The notes under the pieces were generated by a model, which worked only from the letters and a program-made list of their open reading frames with translations, did not search any database and was not told the origin of the DNA. Shown here one piece after another: positions 9,332 to 17,875 of a stretch of 64,000 nt of DNA (positions are counted from its first letter, which is position 1; every line of letters begins with the position of its first letter). The stretch lies in assembly GCF_900099965.1 (NCBI RefSeq), contig NZ_FNDJ01000001.1, positions 233,766-297,765 of the forward strand, given 5' to 3'. Source of the DNA: Nonomuraea jiangxiensis (lineage in GTDB: Bacteria; Actinomycetota; Actinomycetes; Streptosporangiales; Streptosporangiaceae). Position numbers and translations under genes: made by a program.

Positions 9332-10497
9332 TCCACACCATCCGCTTCCGGCTCACCGTCCTCTACTCGGGCCTGCTGTTCGTGCTGGCCGCGCTGGTGC
9401 TCGGGGGCATCTATTTCGCCGTCTCCAAGACCACCGACCAGCGCCCGTACACCACCGAGTACGCCAAGACCTACCGCGGTGACCAGTACCTGGGCAAGCA
9501 GGAGGTGGTCTTCGTCGAGGAGGTCGAGAACGCCATCAACGTCAGGACGATGGCCACGCTGCGCGACTATTCACTGGTCACCCTGGCCGGCCTCTACGTC
9601 GCCAGCCTGGGCATCGGCTGGGTGCTGGCGGGCCGGGTGCTGCGGCCGGTCCGGTCGATCACCCGTACGACGGAGGAGATCCAGGCCACCGACCTCACCC
9701 GGCGCATCAGGCTGGGCGGCTCGCGCGACGAGCTGAAGGACCTGGCCGACACCATCGACACCATGCTGGACCGGCTGGAGCAGGCCTTCAGCGCGCAGCG
9801 CCAGCTCATCGACGACGCCTCGCACGAGCTGCGCAGCCCGCTGACGATCATCCGGGCGAACGTGGACGCCGTGCTCGCCTCGCCCGACGCCAGCGAGGCC
9901 GAACGGATCAGGGCCGTGGCCGTCGTGGACCGCGCCACCACCCGCATGACCAGGCTCGTCGAGGACCTGCTGGCCAGCGCCAGGCGCCAGGGCACCGCGT
10001 TCGCCGACGCCGACCTGGACCTGGCCCGGGTGGCGGGGGAGGCGTGCGAGGAGTACGCCGCCCCGGCCGCCGCCCGCCATGTCACGATCGTCCGCGACCT
10101 GCGGCCCGGCCTGGAGATGACCGGCGACGCCGACGCCGTTCGCCGCGCCGTGGCCAACCTGCTCTCCAACGCCGTACGCCTGTCACCGCCCGGCCGCACC
10201 GTCCGGGTCGTGGCCGGCCGGTCGGCGGGCTGGCTGTGGGTGGCGGTCCGCGACGACGGGCCGGGGCTGGAGGAGGGTGACCAGGATCGGGTGTTCGACC
10301 GGTTCTGGCGCGGCGAGGCCAGCCGCCGCGACCGCCACACGGGCCTGGGCCTGGCCATCGTGCGCCAGATCGTGGAGTCGCACGGGGGCCGGGTGGCGGT
10401 GTTCTCCAGGCTCGGGGAGGGGGCGACGTTCGTGCTCTGGCTGCCGCCGCGCGACGGCGTGCCGGGCACGCCACCCGAGGGCAACCCGCTCGCCTGA
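9328..10497 (+). CDS. Two-component sensor histidine kinase
   Basis: A 389-residue membrane kinase paired with the regulator at 8666. The first helix covers about residues 10-31, followed by a short external loop of roughly 50 residues and a second helix near 82-104. A HAMP domain (VLRPVRSITRTTEEI) leads to the dimerisation box DDASHELRSP with phospho-accepting H166, then N-box LLSNAVRLS, G1 DDGPGL and G2 GLGLAIV. All catalytic boxes are intact. The small sensor loop suggests it detects a membrane-proximal signal or a partner protein rather than a bulky ligand. Confidence 0.95.
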   Translation: MIHTIRFRLTVLYSGLLFVLAALVLGGIYFAVSKTTDQRPYTTEYAKTYRGDQYLGKQEVVFVEEVENAINVRTMATLRDYSLVTLAGLYVASLGIGWVLAGRVLRPVRSITRTTEEIQATDLTRRIRLGGSRDELKDLADTIDTMLDRLEQAFSAQRQLIDDASHELRSPLTIIRANVDAVLASPDASEAERIRAVAVVDRATTRMTRLVEDLLASARRQGTAFADADLDLARVAGEACEEYAAPAAARHVTIVRDLRPGLEMTGDADAVRRAVANLLSNAVRLSPPGRTVRVVAGRSAGWLWVAVRDDGPGLEEGDQDRVFDRFWRGEASRRDRHTGLGLAIVRQIVESHGGRVAVFSRLGEGATFVLWLPPRDGVPGTPPEGNPLA

Positions 10498-10514
10498 GCC
10501 GGGACGGGCCTGCG

Positions 10515-11873
10515 TCAGGAAGTCACCCCTCGCCGCCGGCAGATCGCCCGGGTGACGAGGAAGGCCACCACCGGCAGCACGAACACGGCCACCCGCAACC
10601 CCAGCACCACCCCTTCGTACGTGCCGGGCGGAACCGTCAGCAGCGCCGCCGGAGCGGCCCCCGGCACCGGGAACCCGCCGGCCGAGTGCATCGCGGGCGG
10701 GCTCTGCGAGACCCACGTGCCCGCCCACAACACCGTGAAGAACGTGATGACCGCCACGCCCAGCGCCGTGCGCACCGGAGCCTGCGAGGGCCGGTCCAGC
10801 AGCTCGTGATGGTCGCCGTCCCCGGTGAAGCGCCGCTCCAGGAACGGATAGAGGAGCAGGACGCCGAAGAACACCAGCAGGATCAGCGGCGGTATCCACA
10901 ACCCGGGCTGCAGCACGTAGCCGCCGACCGGGATCTCCCACGCCGGGACCAGCCGCTGCGCGCCGTCCAGCACCCCGTAGTACCAGAAGGGCTGCGCAGA
11001 AGGCGGACCGCCGCCCTGTGCGTAGGCCCCGTGCTCCCATACCGGGTTGACCCGTACGAACGTGGCCAGCGCGGCGATTGCCCCGATCGTGAAGAGCGCC
11101 GTGGCACCGTTCTTGACCGCGAAATAGGGAAAGAACGGCCCGCCGGTGACCTGCCGCTCGCCGACGGCGGTGGCACGGCGCTCGGTGTGCTTCTGCCGCC
11201 AGGTGAGGATCAGCGCGTGCAGCGGCACCACCGCCAGCAGGATGCCCGGCACCAGCAGCACGTGCAGGACGAAGAGGCGCGGGATCACCTGCCCGGGGAA
11301 CCCCCCGTCGAACACGAACGCCGACAGGTACGTCCCGACCAGCGGAACCGACAGCAGCACCCCCTGCGCCTGCCGCAACCCGGTCATGGCGAGCTGGTCG
11401 GCGGGCAGCGACACCCCGAGGAACGACTCGAACAGCGCCAGCGCGAACAGCACCACGCCGAGCATCCACGTCAGCTCCCGCGGCCTCCTGAAGGCGCCGG
11501 TGAAGAACACCCGGCACATGTGGGCCACTATCGCCAGCACGAACACCGTCGCCGACCAGTGGTGCACCTGCCGCATCAGCAGCCCCCCGCGCACCTCCAG
11601 GCTGATCTCCGTCACGGAGGAGAAGGCCACGTCCGGGTTGGGCTTGTAGAACAGCGTCAGGAACGTCCCCGTGAGCACCAGCAGCACGAACGCGTAAAGC
11701 GCCAGCTCGCCCAGCAGGAACGACCAATGACTGGGGAACAGCTTGCGCAGCTGCGGCCGGAACCACCGGGCGAACGGCAGGCGGTCGTCGAGATAGAGCG
11801 CCGAGCCGGCGGCCGCCTTCGCGGATCCGGCGACGGCCCTGGCACGCCGTCCGGGCTTGGCAGGAGTGGCCAT
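10515..11873 (-). CDS. Orphan cytochrome b (QcrB-like) subunit
   Basis: A 452-residue polytopic membrane protein of the cytochrome b/b6 family. Bis-histidine haem ligands are visible in helix B (VHHWSATVFVLAIVAH) and helix D (LHVLLVPGILLAVVPLH, histidines 15 apart as in b6-type proteins). The quinol-site segment reads QPFWYYG: the acidic residue of PEWY, or of the actinobacterial PDFY version, is replaced by phenylalanine. No Rieske protein, cytochrome c or oxidase genes are adjacent, so this is not the usual qcrCAB operon. The ATG at 11873 follows GGGAGGCGCCC; an upstream in-frame ATG lacks a ribosome-binding site. It is probably a paralogue of the main QcrB. Confidence 0.85.
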   Translation of the reverse strand: MATPAKPGRRARAVAGSAKAAAGSALYLDDRLPFARWFRPQLRKLFPSHWSFLLGELALYAFVLLVLTGTFLTLFYKPNPDVAFSSVTEISLEVRGGLLMRQVHHWSATVFVLAIVAHMCRVFFTGAFRRPRELTWMLGVVLFALALFESFLGVSLPADQLAMTGLRQAQGVLLSVPLVGTYLSAFVFDGGFPGQVIPRLFVLHVLLVPGILLAVVPLHALILTWRQKHTERRATAVGERQVTGGPFFPYFAVKNGATALFTIGAIAALATFVRVNPVWEHGAYAQGGGPPSAQPFWYYGVLDGAQRLVPAWEIPVGGYVLQPGLWIPPLILLVFFGVLLLYPFLERRFTGDGDHHELLDRPSQAPVRTALGVAVITFFTVLWAGTWVSQSPPAMHSAGGFPVPGAAPAALLTVPPGTYEGVVLGLRVAVFVLPVVAFLVTRAICRRRGVTS

Positions 11874-11933
11874 GGGCGCCTCCCGGTGGGGGTGTGATCC
11901 GATTCTGCACCCGCCTGCCGCGTTTCTCAAGAA

Positions 11934-11998
11934 TTGGTGTAAACCAATTGGTCTAATCCAATTTTGCGCTTCCCAGGTCTATAATTGGATTAGACCTG
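11934..11998 (+). promoter_or_regulatory. ppdK promoter with three palindromic operators
   Basis: Two 14-bp palindromes abut: TTGGTGTAAACCAA (11934-11947) and TTGGTCTAATCCAA (11948-11961). A third, TTGGATTAGACCtg (11985-11998), matches the inverted second site at 12 of 14 positions. A perfect -10 hexamer TATAAT (11980-11985) lies between sites 2 and 3, so site 2 covers the -35 area and site 3 the start of transcription. The arrangement strongly suggests repression of ppdK, possibly also affecting the divergent cytochrome b gene. The core resembles GntR-type half sites (TGGTCTA), but the regulator is not identified. Confidence 0.75.
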
Positions 11999-12103
11999 TT
12001 GCAGGCCGTTTACCAGCACAAATGGACAATTACGCAAGGAGTGCAGTTTCATCATCAATTTCGCCGGTAGAGTCCGGGCAGAGGCGTTGGATAGGAGCGT
12101 GTG

Positions 12104-14737
12104 GTGGCCAAGTACGTTTACGACTTCACCGAGGGCAACAGGCATCTGAAAGATCTTCTCGGCGGTAAGGGCGCGAACCTCGCCGAAATGACCAACCTCG
12201 GGCTCCCCGTTCCCCCCGGTTTCACGATCACCACCGAGGCGTGCCGCCATTACCTGACGGAAGGCAGCGAGCCGGACGGCCTGGAGCAGGAGGTCGCCGA
12301 GCACCTGGAGGCCCTGGAGGCCCGGATGGGCCGCAGCCTCGGTCAGGCCGACGACCCGCTGCTGGTGAGCGTGCGCTCGGGGGCCAAGTTCTCCATGCCG
12401 GGCATGATGGAGACGGTGCTCAACATCGGGCTCAACGACGAGTCGGTGCACGGCCTGGCCAAGCAGGCGGGCGGCAACGAGCGCTTCGCCTGGGACTCCT
12501 ACCGCAGGCTCATCCAGATGTTCGGCAAGACCGTGCTCGGCATCGACGGCGACCGGTTCGAACACGCGCTGGACGCGGTGAAGGGCGGGCGCCAGGACAC
12601 CGACCTCGACGCGGGCGAGTTGCAGCGCCTGGTGGACACGTTCAAGGGCATCGTGTGCGAGGAGACCGGCAAGGACTTCCCCACCGACCCGCGCGAGCAG
12701 ATGCGGCTGGCCGTCATGGCCGTCTTCGACTCCTGGAACGCCCCGCGCGCCATCCTCTACCGGCGCCAGGAGCGCATCCCCGCCGACCTCGGCACCGCCG
12801 TGAACATCGTGGCCATGGTCTTCGGCAACGTGGGCAGCGACTCGGGCACCGGCGTCGCCTTCACCCGCGATCCCGGCTCCGGCCAGCAGGGCATCTACGG
12901 CGACTACCTGCAGAACGCCCAGGGCGAGGACGTGGTGGCCGGGATCCGCAACACGATCCCGCTGGAGGAGCTCGAACGCATCGACAAACGGTCGTACGAC
13001 GAGCTGCTCGCGATCATGGAGACCCTGGAGAACCACTACAAGGACCTGTGCGACATCGAGTTCACGATCGAGCGCGGCAAGCTGTGGATGCTGCAGACGC
13101 GGGTCGGCAAGCGTACGGCGGCGGCGGCGTTCCGCATCGCCACCCAGCTCGTGGACCAGGGCCTGATCACCCTCGACGAGGCCGTCACCCGGGTCACCGG
13201 TGACCAGCTCGCGCAGCTCATGTTCCCCCGCTTCGACGGCGGCGCCGACAAGCACAAGATCGCCAAGGGCATGAACGCCTCTCCCGGCGCGGCGGTCGGC
13301 AAGGCCGTCTTCTCCTCGGCCCGCGCGGTGGAGCTGAGCGAGCAGGGCGAGGACGTCATCCTCGTACGCCGCGAGACCAACCCCGACGACCTGGCCGGCA
13401 TGATCGCCGCCAGGGGCATCCTCACCAGCCGCGGCGGCAAGACCTCGCACGCGGCGGTGGTGGCCCGCGGGATGGGCAAGACGTGCGTGTGCGGGGCGGA
13501 GGAGCTGGAGGTGGACACCCGCCAGGGCAGGTTCACCGCGCCCGGCGGGGTGGTCGTCTCGGAGGGCGACGTCATCTCCATCGACGGCACGTCCGGGGAG
13601 ATCTACCTCGGCGAGGTGCCGGTGGTGGACTCGGCGGTCGTCGAATACTTCGAGGGCGCGCAGCCCGACGACGACCTGGTCAAGGCGGTGGACCGGCTCA
13701 TGAGCCACGCGGACCAGGCCAGGCGGCTGGGCGTGCGGGCGAACGCCGACACCCCGGAGGACGCGGCCAGGGCCCGCCGCTTCGGCGCGCAGGGCATCGG
13801 TCTGTGCCGTACGGAGCACATGTTCCTGGGTGAGCGGCGCCAGCTGGTGGAGGACCTGGTCCTGGCCACGACGGACGAGGAACGTCAGGCCGCCCTGGAC
13901 GCGCTGGAACCCCTACAGAAGTCCGACTTCATAGGGATTTTTCAGGCTATGGACGGCGATCCCGTGACCATTCGCCTCATCGACCCGCCCCTGCACGAGT
14001 TCCTGCCCGACATCGTCGAGCTGTCCGTCAAGGACGCCACGGATGAGGCGACGAAGAAGGACCACAAGCTGCTGGCGGCCGTCAAGCGCCTGCACGAGCA
14101 GAACCCGATGCTGGGGCTGCGCGGCGTACGCCTGGGCCTGGTGATCCCGGGCCTGTTCACCATGCAGGTGCGGGCGATCGCCCAGGCGGCCAAGGAGGTC
14201 CCGGGCGCCCGCCCGGAGATCATGATCCCCCTGGTGGCCGCCGTACAGGAGCTGGAGTCGGTACGGGAGGAGGCCACCAAGATCCTCGCGGAGGTCGGCG
14301 TGGAGGCCCTGATCGGCACCATGATCGAGGTCCCGAGGGCGGCCCTGACGGCGTCCCAGATAGCCGAGGCCGCCGAGTTCTTCTCCTTCGGCACCAACGA
14401 CCTGACCCAGATGGCCTGGGGCTTCTCCCGGGACGACGTGGAGGCATCCTTCTTCTCCCGCTACCTGGACCTCGGCATCTTCGGCGTCAGCCCGTTCGAG
14501 ACCCTGGACAGGGAGGGCGTCGGCCGCCTGGTCGAGATAGCCGTACAGGAGGGCCGCTCCGCCCGCCCGGACCTCCACCTGGGCATCTGCGGCGAACACG
14601 GCGGCGACCCCGACTCCATCCACTTCTGCCACGACGTGGGCCTGGACTACGTCTCCTGCTCCCCGTTCCGCATCCCCGTAGCCCGCCTCGAAGCCGGCCG
14701 AGCCGCCCTGTCCAACACCGACTCCGACACCCGCTAA
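12104..14737 (+). CDS. ppdK: Pyruvate, phosphate dikinase
   Basis: An enzyme of about 877 residues, the family's normal length, interconverting pyruvate, ATP and Pi with PEP, AMP and PPi. The N-terminal ATP-grasp domain begins YVYDFTEGN and contains LVSVRSGAKFSMPGMM. The swivelling phosphohistidine domain has GGKTSHAAVVARGMGK with H449 as the phosphocarrier. The C-terminal PEP/pyruvate barrel ends with FSFGTNDLTQMAWGFSRDD and the cysteine-containing GICGEHGGD. GTG at 12104 is preferred to GTG at 12101 because GGAG at 12094-12097 is then 6 bases away. It should be regulated by the palindromic operators about 110-170 bases upstream. No PPDK regulatory kinase gene is next to it. Confidence 0.97.
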   Translation: MAKYVYDFTEGNRHLKDLLGGKGANLAEMTNLGLPVPPGFTITTEACRHYLTEGSEPDGLEQEVAEHLEALEARMGRSLGQADDPLLVSVRSGAKFSMPGMMETVLNIGLNDESVHGLAKQAGGNERFAWDSYRRLIQMFGKTVLGIDGDRFEHALDAVKGGRQDTDLDAGELQRLVDTFKGIVCEETGKDFPTDPREQMRLAVMAVFDSWNAPRAILYRRQERIPADLGTAVNIVAMVFGNVGSDSGTGVAFTRDPGSGQQGIYGDYLQNAQGEDVVAGIRNTIPLEELERIDKRSYDELLAIMETLENHYKDLCDIEFTIERGKLWMLQTRVGKRTAAAAFRIATQLVDQGLITLDEAVTRVTGDQLAQLMFPRFDGGADKHKIAKGMNASPGAAVGKAVFSSARAVELSEQGEDVILVRRETNPDDLAGMIAARGILTSRGGKTSHAAVVARGMGKTCVCGAEELEVDTRQGRFTAPGGVVVSEGDVISIDGTSGEIYLGEVPVVDSAVVEYFEGAQPDDDLVKAVDRLMSHADQARRLGVRANADTPEDAARARRFGAQGIGLCRTEHMFLGERRQLVEDLVLATTDEERQAALDALEPLQKSDFIGIFQAMDGDPVTIRLIDPPLHEFLPDIVELSVKDATDEATKKDHKLLAAVKRLHEQNPMLGLRGVRLGLVIPGLFTMQVRAIAQAAKEVPGARPEIMIPLVAAVQELESVREEATKILAEVGVEALIGTMIEVPRAALTASQIAEAAEFFSFGTNDLTQMAWGFSRDDVEASFFSRYLDLGIFGVSPFETLDREGVGRLVEIAVQEGRSARPDLHLGICGEHGGDPDSIHFCHDVGLDYVSCSPFRIPVARLEAGRAALSNTDSDTR

Positions 14738-14747
14738 CCCCCACGGC

Positions 14748-14938
14748 CTGACGGGAGCCCACCCCGAGCGGTCCTCGCTACCGCTCGGGCGTTCCTTCGC
14801 CTCCCACCCGTTGCCCGTCTGGGGTGTGGGCTGACGGGAGCCCACCCGGAGCGGTCCTCGCTATCGCTCGGGCTGTGTCCAACGGGGCTCGAGGCTTCGC
14901 CCCGAGCCCCGGGCGAGAGGGCTTTCCAGCCCTCTCGC
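14748..14938. repeat. Duplicated 43-bp hairpin element plus further palindromes
   Basis: The segments 14748-14790 and 14831-14873 are 43-bp direct copies with two mismatches, each containing the CCGAGCGG...CCGCTCGG hairpin. Two more inverted repeats follow: GGGGCTCG (14884-14891) with CGAGCCCC (14903-14910), and a perfect 11-bp stem GCGAGAGGGCT (14913-14923) / AGCCCTCTCGC (14928-14938) with a 4-base loop. The whole interval 14738-15162 has no supportable gene and looks like a REP-like intergenic cassette. Confidence 0.65.
14763..14789 (+). terminator. ppdK terminator, also part of an interspersed repeat
   Basis: CCCGAGCGGT (14763-14772) pairs perfectly with ACCGCTCGGG (14780-14789) around a 7-base loop, 26 bases after the ppdK stop. 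The same sequence recurs at 14846-14872 with one compensating and one weakening change. Confidence 0.6.
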
Positions 14939-15162
14939 GCTCACCCGGTCATGGGCCGGATTCGGCTCCCGCCGACACCATGGGAGACGCGGACTCGCGC
15001 CCGCGACCATGAGCGCAAGAATGGGCCGCCCGCATCGGCCTGGCATTTGTCATGAGCATGTCCCGCCTCGTCCCACTCCGGCCGTCCCCTCGTTCTTCCT
15101 CATCCTCAGCACGTGATCTTGTAAGATCCGGTGACCAATCGGGAAATGGGGAGTGAACCAGG

Positions 15163-16122
15163 ATGCTGCACTTAGGAACGGCGCTGGCCCTGACGGCCGT
15201 ACTCGCCGCGCCGCCCGCGCAACCGCCCGTGGGTAAGCTGCCCGACACGACGGCCAAGATCGTGGCCAAGATGAGCGGCCGCCCCGTCCAGCTCAGCTTC
15301 TACTCGTACTTCACGGAAGGTGGGCCCCGCCCGGGTCAGCGGGCCTGGGACCCGGCCAAACGCGCGTTCGTCAAAATCGACGGCCAGGTCACCGTCTCGC
15401 CCGACGAGCGCTGGCAAGCCGTTCACCTGCAGGATCGCCGCCAAGGCCAGCCTTCGGTCCGTTTCGTCGACCGCAGGACCGGCAAGGCGACGGAGGTCGA
15501 ATTGCCAGTCAGGACCGATCCGAAGCAGGCGGGCCAGTACCTGAACACGTTGTGGCCCACCTGGTCGCCGGACGGCCGGACCCTGCTGGTCAACGTCTTC
15601 GAGCCAGGGTCCGAACCCCGGTCCGAGGGCATCGTGCTCATCGACGTGCCCTCGCTCAAGCCCCGCTTCATCCGCATCGAAAAGGCCTTGATCACGGTTG
15701 GCGGCTTCCAGTGGACCCGCGACAGCAAGGGGGTCGTGGTGCGCTGGGGCAAGAACGGCAAGTCCGTCATCCGCCAGTACGACCTTGAGGGCGCGGTGAA
15801 GCGCACCTGGAAGGTACGCGGCCGCCCCGCCAGCCACGGGCTCGGCACGTTCTCCCCGTCGGGCCGCCGCTTCCTCACCGCGTGCCACTCCCTGGAGTCG
15901 TCGGCCTGCGTGTGGGACACCGCCACCGGCAAGGCCGTCACCCGGATCAAGGTGGCCCACCGATTCCCCGTGTTCGGCTGGTACGACGAGAAGCACCTGC
16001 TCCTGCCTGTCCGCGACGGCTTCGGCGTCGTCAACCTCAAGGGCAAGGTCGTGGAGACCCTGGTCAAGGTCGGGGAGAAGGAGAACTTCTATCCCCGCTT
16101 CGACGCCCGCGGCAAGCACTGA
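15163..16122 (+). CDS. Secreted beta-propeller-like protein (TolB/WD40-like), function unknown
   Basis: A 319-residue protein with a short signal peptide (MLHLGTALALTAVLAAPPAQ). The body has repeated strands typical of TolB-like or WD40-like propeller blades: VSPDERWQAVHLQD, TWSPDGRTLLVNVF, QWTRDSKGVVVRWG, FSPSGRRFLTACHS and VWDTATGKAV. The SPDG-type turns recur about every 45-60 residues, suggesting four to six blades. No catalytic motif is present, so it is likely a binding or scaffold protein outside the membrane. The ATG at 15163 follows GGGGAGTGAACCAGG, a reasonable ribosome-binding site. A nested hairpin terminates it at 16129-16171. Confidence 0.75.
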   Translation: MLHLGTALALTAVLAAPPAQPPVGKLPDTTAKIVAKMSGRPVQLSFYSYFTEGGPRPGQRAWDPAKRAFVKIDGQVTVSPDERWQAVHLQDRRQGQPSVRFVDRRTGKATEVELPVRTDPKQAGQYLNTLWPTWSPDGRTLLVNVFEPGSEPRSEGIVLIDVPSLKPRFIRIEKALITVGGFQWTRDSKGVVVRWGKNGKSVIRQYDLEGAVKRTWKVRGRPASHGLGTFSPSGRRFLTACHSLESSACVWDTATGKAVTRIKVAHRFPVFGWYDEKHLLLPVRDGFGVVNLKGKVVETLVKVGEKENFYPRFDARGKH

Positions 16123-16128
16123 ACCGGA

Positions 16129-16171
16129 CTGGGCCTCGGCTCTGGTGATAGAGCCGGTCTGGCAAGCCCAG
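16129..16171 (+). terminator. Nested hairpin terminator
   Basis: An inner CGGCTCT (16137-16143) / AGAGCCG (16150-16156) stem with a 6-base loop is enclosed by CTGGGC (16129-16134) / GCCCAG (16166-16171). It begins 6 bases after the propeller gene and lies between convergent genes. Confidence 0.6.
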
Positions 16172-16248
16172 GGCGAGTTGGCCGGCAGTCGCACCCGAAG
16201 CGCATCCCGCCCGCTGCCTCCGATCCACCGCCGCGCGCCGGGCTGGAA

Positions 16249-17199
16249 TCAGTCGAATAGCTCCTCGACAGTACTGGCCTTGAGAGAACGGACAAGCCAA
16301 TCTTCAAGAAGGCCGAAGTTCTCACACATCAGAATCCGCTGCCGGATCACTTCTGTGACGGGCACGCCACGCTCTTCCAGAATCCTCAGCACGGACCTCG
16401 CCTCACCACGGGCCTCACCTATGGCCTGGCCGATGACCCTGCCCCGAGCCTCGCCTCTCGCCTCGCCTCGGGCTTCGCCTATAGCCTCGCCTCGGGCCTC
16501 ACCTTCGGCTCGAAGCATCTGCGCGAACTCGGACTTCCACCGGTAGTTCTGCATGCTCATCAGCCGCCTCCAGATTTGTCGGGCCTTGGTGTCTCCGAGG
16601 CCTATTTCGGTTTGCTCGGCAATGTACGCGGCGCTGTCCAGGTCGATCCTGGCCAGCGCGGTGTCCAAGGCCGCCAAAATGGCATCGACCTTAGGTGAGT
16701 GGGTGTGCGTGAGGGCTGAGAACATGGCGAGCACCGTGTCCGTTCTCGCTTCGGCCGGATCGGTGATCTCCGGCACGTTGTCTGGGCCGAGCACGATGGG
16801 ATGTACAACGAGGGACGGATAATCGCCCAGGCCTACCGGCTTGGTTTCACGAGCCCACCTGGCGGTGATGGCGTCCTGGCAGGTCACCAGAAGCGTCACC
16901 GGACATCCGTACCTGATGTGCGCGTAGCTGATGTAGTACGTCCAGTGGGAGATCCTTTCGTCGTTTCGCCTTGAAAGCGATTCGATGATGACCGCGTGCT
17001 TGGCGCCGAATCGGGACGTGAAGACCATTACCGTGTCGGCGCGTCGCGCGAGCGGCTCGATCTCCGTCATGTCGGTATCGACGACCTCGATCTCGCGGGG
17101 CTCCGGGATGTCGATGTCGAGTGTCTTGAAGGCACGCGTATACGCCCCTGGTGTGTCGCAGAAGACGCGATGGAGTGACTCGTGCCGAGAGGAAGGCAT
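16249..17199 (-). CDS. Rpn/PD-(D/E)XK-like protein with EARGEA repeats
   Basis: A 316-residue protein of a multi-copy actinomycete family resembling Rpn-type recombination-promoting nucleases. The N-terminal half has the core seen in those proteins: an ADTVMVF strand, a KHAVIIES strand with the glutamate, a HWTYYISYAHIRYGCPVTLL segment and RWARETKPV. Residues about 230-270 are a low-complexity run of GEARGEA tetrad repeats encoded by imperfect 12-bp DNA repeats (about 16409-16510). The active-site EXQ/K pattern is degraded (ESLSRR), so activity is uncertain. Third-position GC is lower than in neighbouring genes. It lies 45 bases downstream of the gene at 17245. Confidence 0.6.
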   Translation of the reverse strand: MPSSRHESLHRVFCDTPGAYTRAFKTLDIDIPEPREIEVVDTDMTEIEPLARRADTVMVFTSRFGAKHAVIIESLSRRNDERISHWTYYISYAHIRYGCPVTLLVTCQDAITARWARETKPVGLGDYPSLVVHPIVLGPDNVPEITDPAEARTDTVLAMFSALTHTHSPKVDAILAALDTALARIDLDSAAYIAEQTEIGLGDTKARQIWRRLMSMQNYRWKSEFAQMLRAEGEARGEAIGEARGEARGEARGRVIGQAIGEARGEARSVLRILEERGVPVTEVIRQRILMCENFGLLEDWLVRSLKASTVEELFD

Positions 17200-17244
17200 G
17201 CGCGAGAAGTTACCGTATGCTGACTCTCCGTGTGTGAAACTTTC

Positions 17245-17694
17245 TCATCCGCTGCTGGGAGTGCTCTCCGTGCCGGACGAAGACCCCGAACCCATCGCGA
17301 TCCGCGAGGAGAACGGGACAGCGCCGGCCGTTGCACTCCGGCGCCGAGTGGCGGCGGTGCTGGACGCCGATGCCCGGTTGGCGCCAGGCCCCCTTTGGTA
17401 GAGGATCGTGCCGGTCACCTCGTCCCGGCGAACTCTGAGCAGCACCGTCCCGTGCCGATAACTGGGCGCCCGCGCGCTCCTGTCGAGCGCCACCCGTACA
17501 ACGGAACCGTCGGCCCCGGGCGACAGTTGGGTGAGCGCGTTCACGAGTCGGGCTGCGGCCAGATTGCCGGAAAGGGTCACGCCGCCAGCACCCCGATCAT
17601 CGCTTTCGGCTGCAATCCACCAATAAAGGATTTCCCCGCGAGGCAGGGCGTCGTCCATCCAGCTGGACAGGTCGGGCAATGCGCGTTCGTGCAT
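17245..17694 (-). CDS. Hypothetical protein, 149 aa
   Basis: I do not recognise this gene. The first 105 residues look genuinely coding: mixed hydrophobic and charged composition, a WMDDALPRGEILYWWIAAES segment, a likely strand-turn-strand VVRVALDRS...GTVLLRVRRDEVTG, and G/C preference at third positions. The last 45 residues are Ser/Thr/Gly-rich without pattern and may be disordered or out of frame after a frameshift. It is encoded on the same strand as, and 45 bases upstream of, the Rpn-like gene, so the two may be cotranscribed. The opposite strand is also open but reads as arginine-rich shadow. Confidence 0.45.
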   Translation of the reverse strand: MHERALPDLSSWMDDALPRGEILYWWIAAESDDRGAGGVTLSGNLAAARLVNALTQLSPGADGSVVRVALDRSARAPSYRHGTVLLRVRRDEVTGTILYQRGPGANRASASSTAATRRRSATAGAVPFSSRIAMGSGSSSGTESTPSSG

Positions 17695-17875
17695 GGCGGG
17701 CGTCTCCGGGGTAGCGGAATATCACGGCGAGGGATGACGGATTATGGTTTTTCGGGCGTGCCTTTGATGTGCCCAGGAGTAGCCTGGCCACCGCAGAACG
17801 TCATCTCCAGGGGCGGGCCATCCGCAGACGTCGGCGGACGTTCGCGGCGAACGACGGCAAGGTAGGTGAGCATTC

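Noticed and set aside
14748..14873. A CRISPR-like array
   Set aside because: Only two copies of the 43-bp unit, each a hairpin, with a single 40-base spacer and no cas genes.
17230..17865. Plus-strand frame opposite the 149-residue gene
   Set aside because: Arg/Pro/Gly-rich with no motif; third-position use favours the minus strand.
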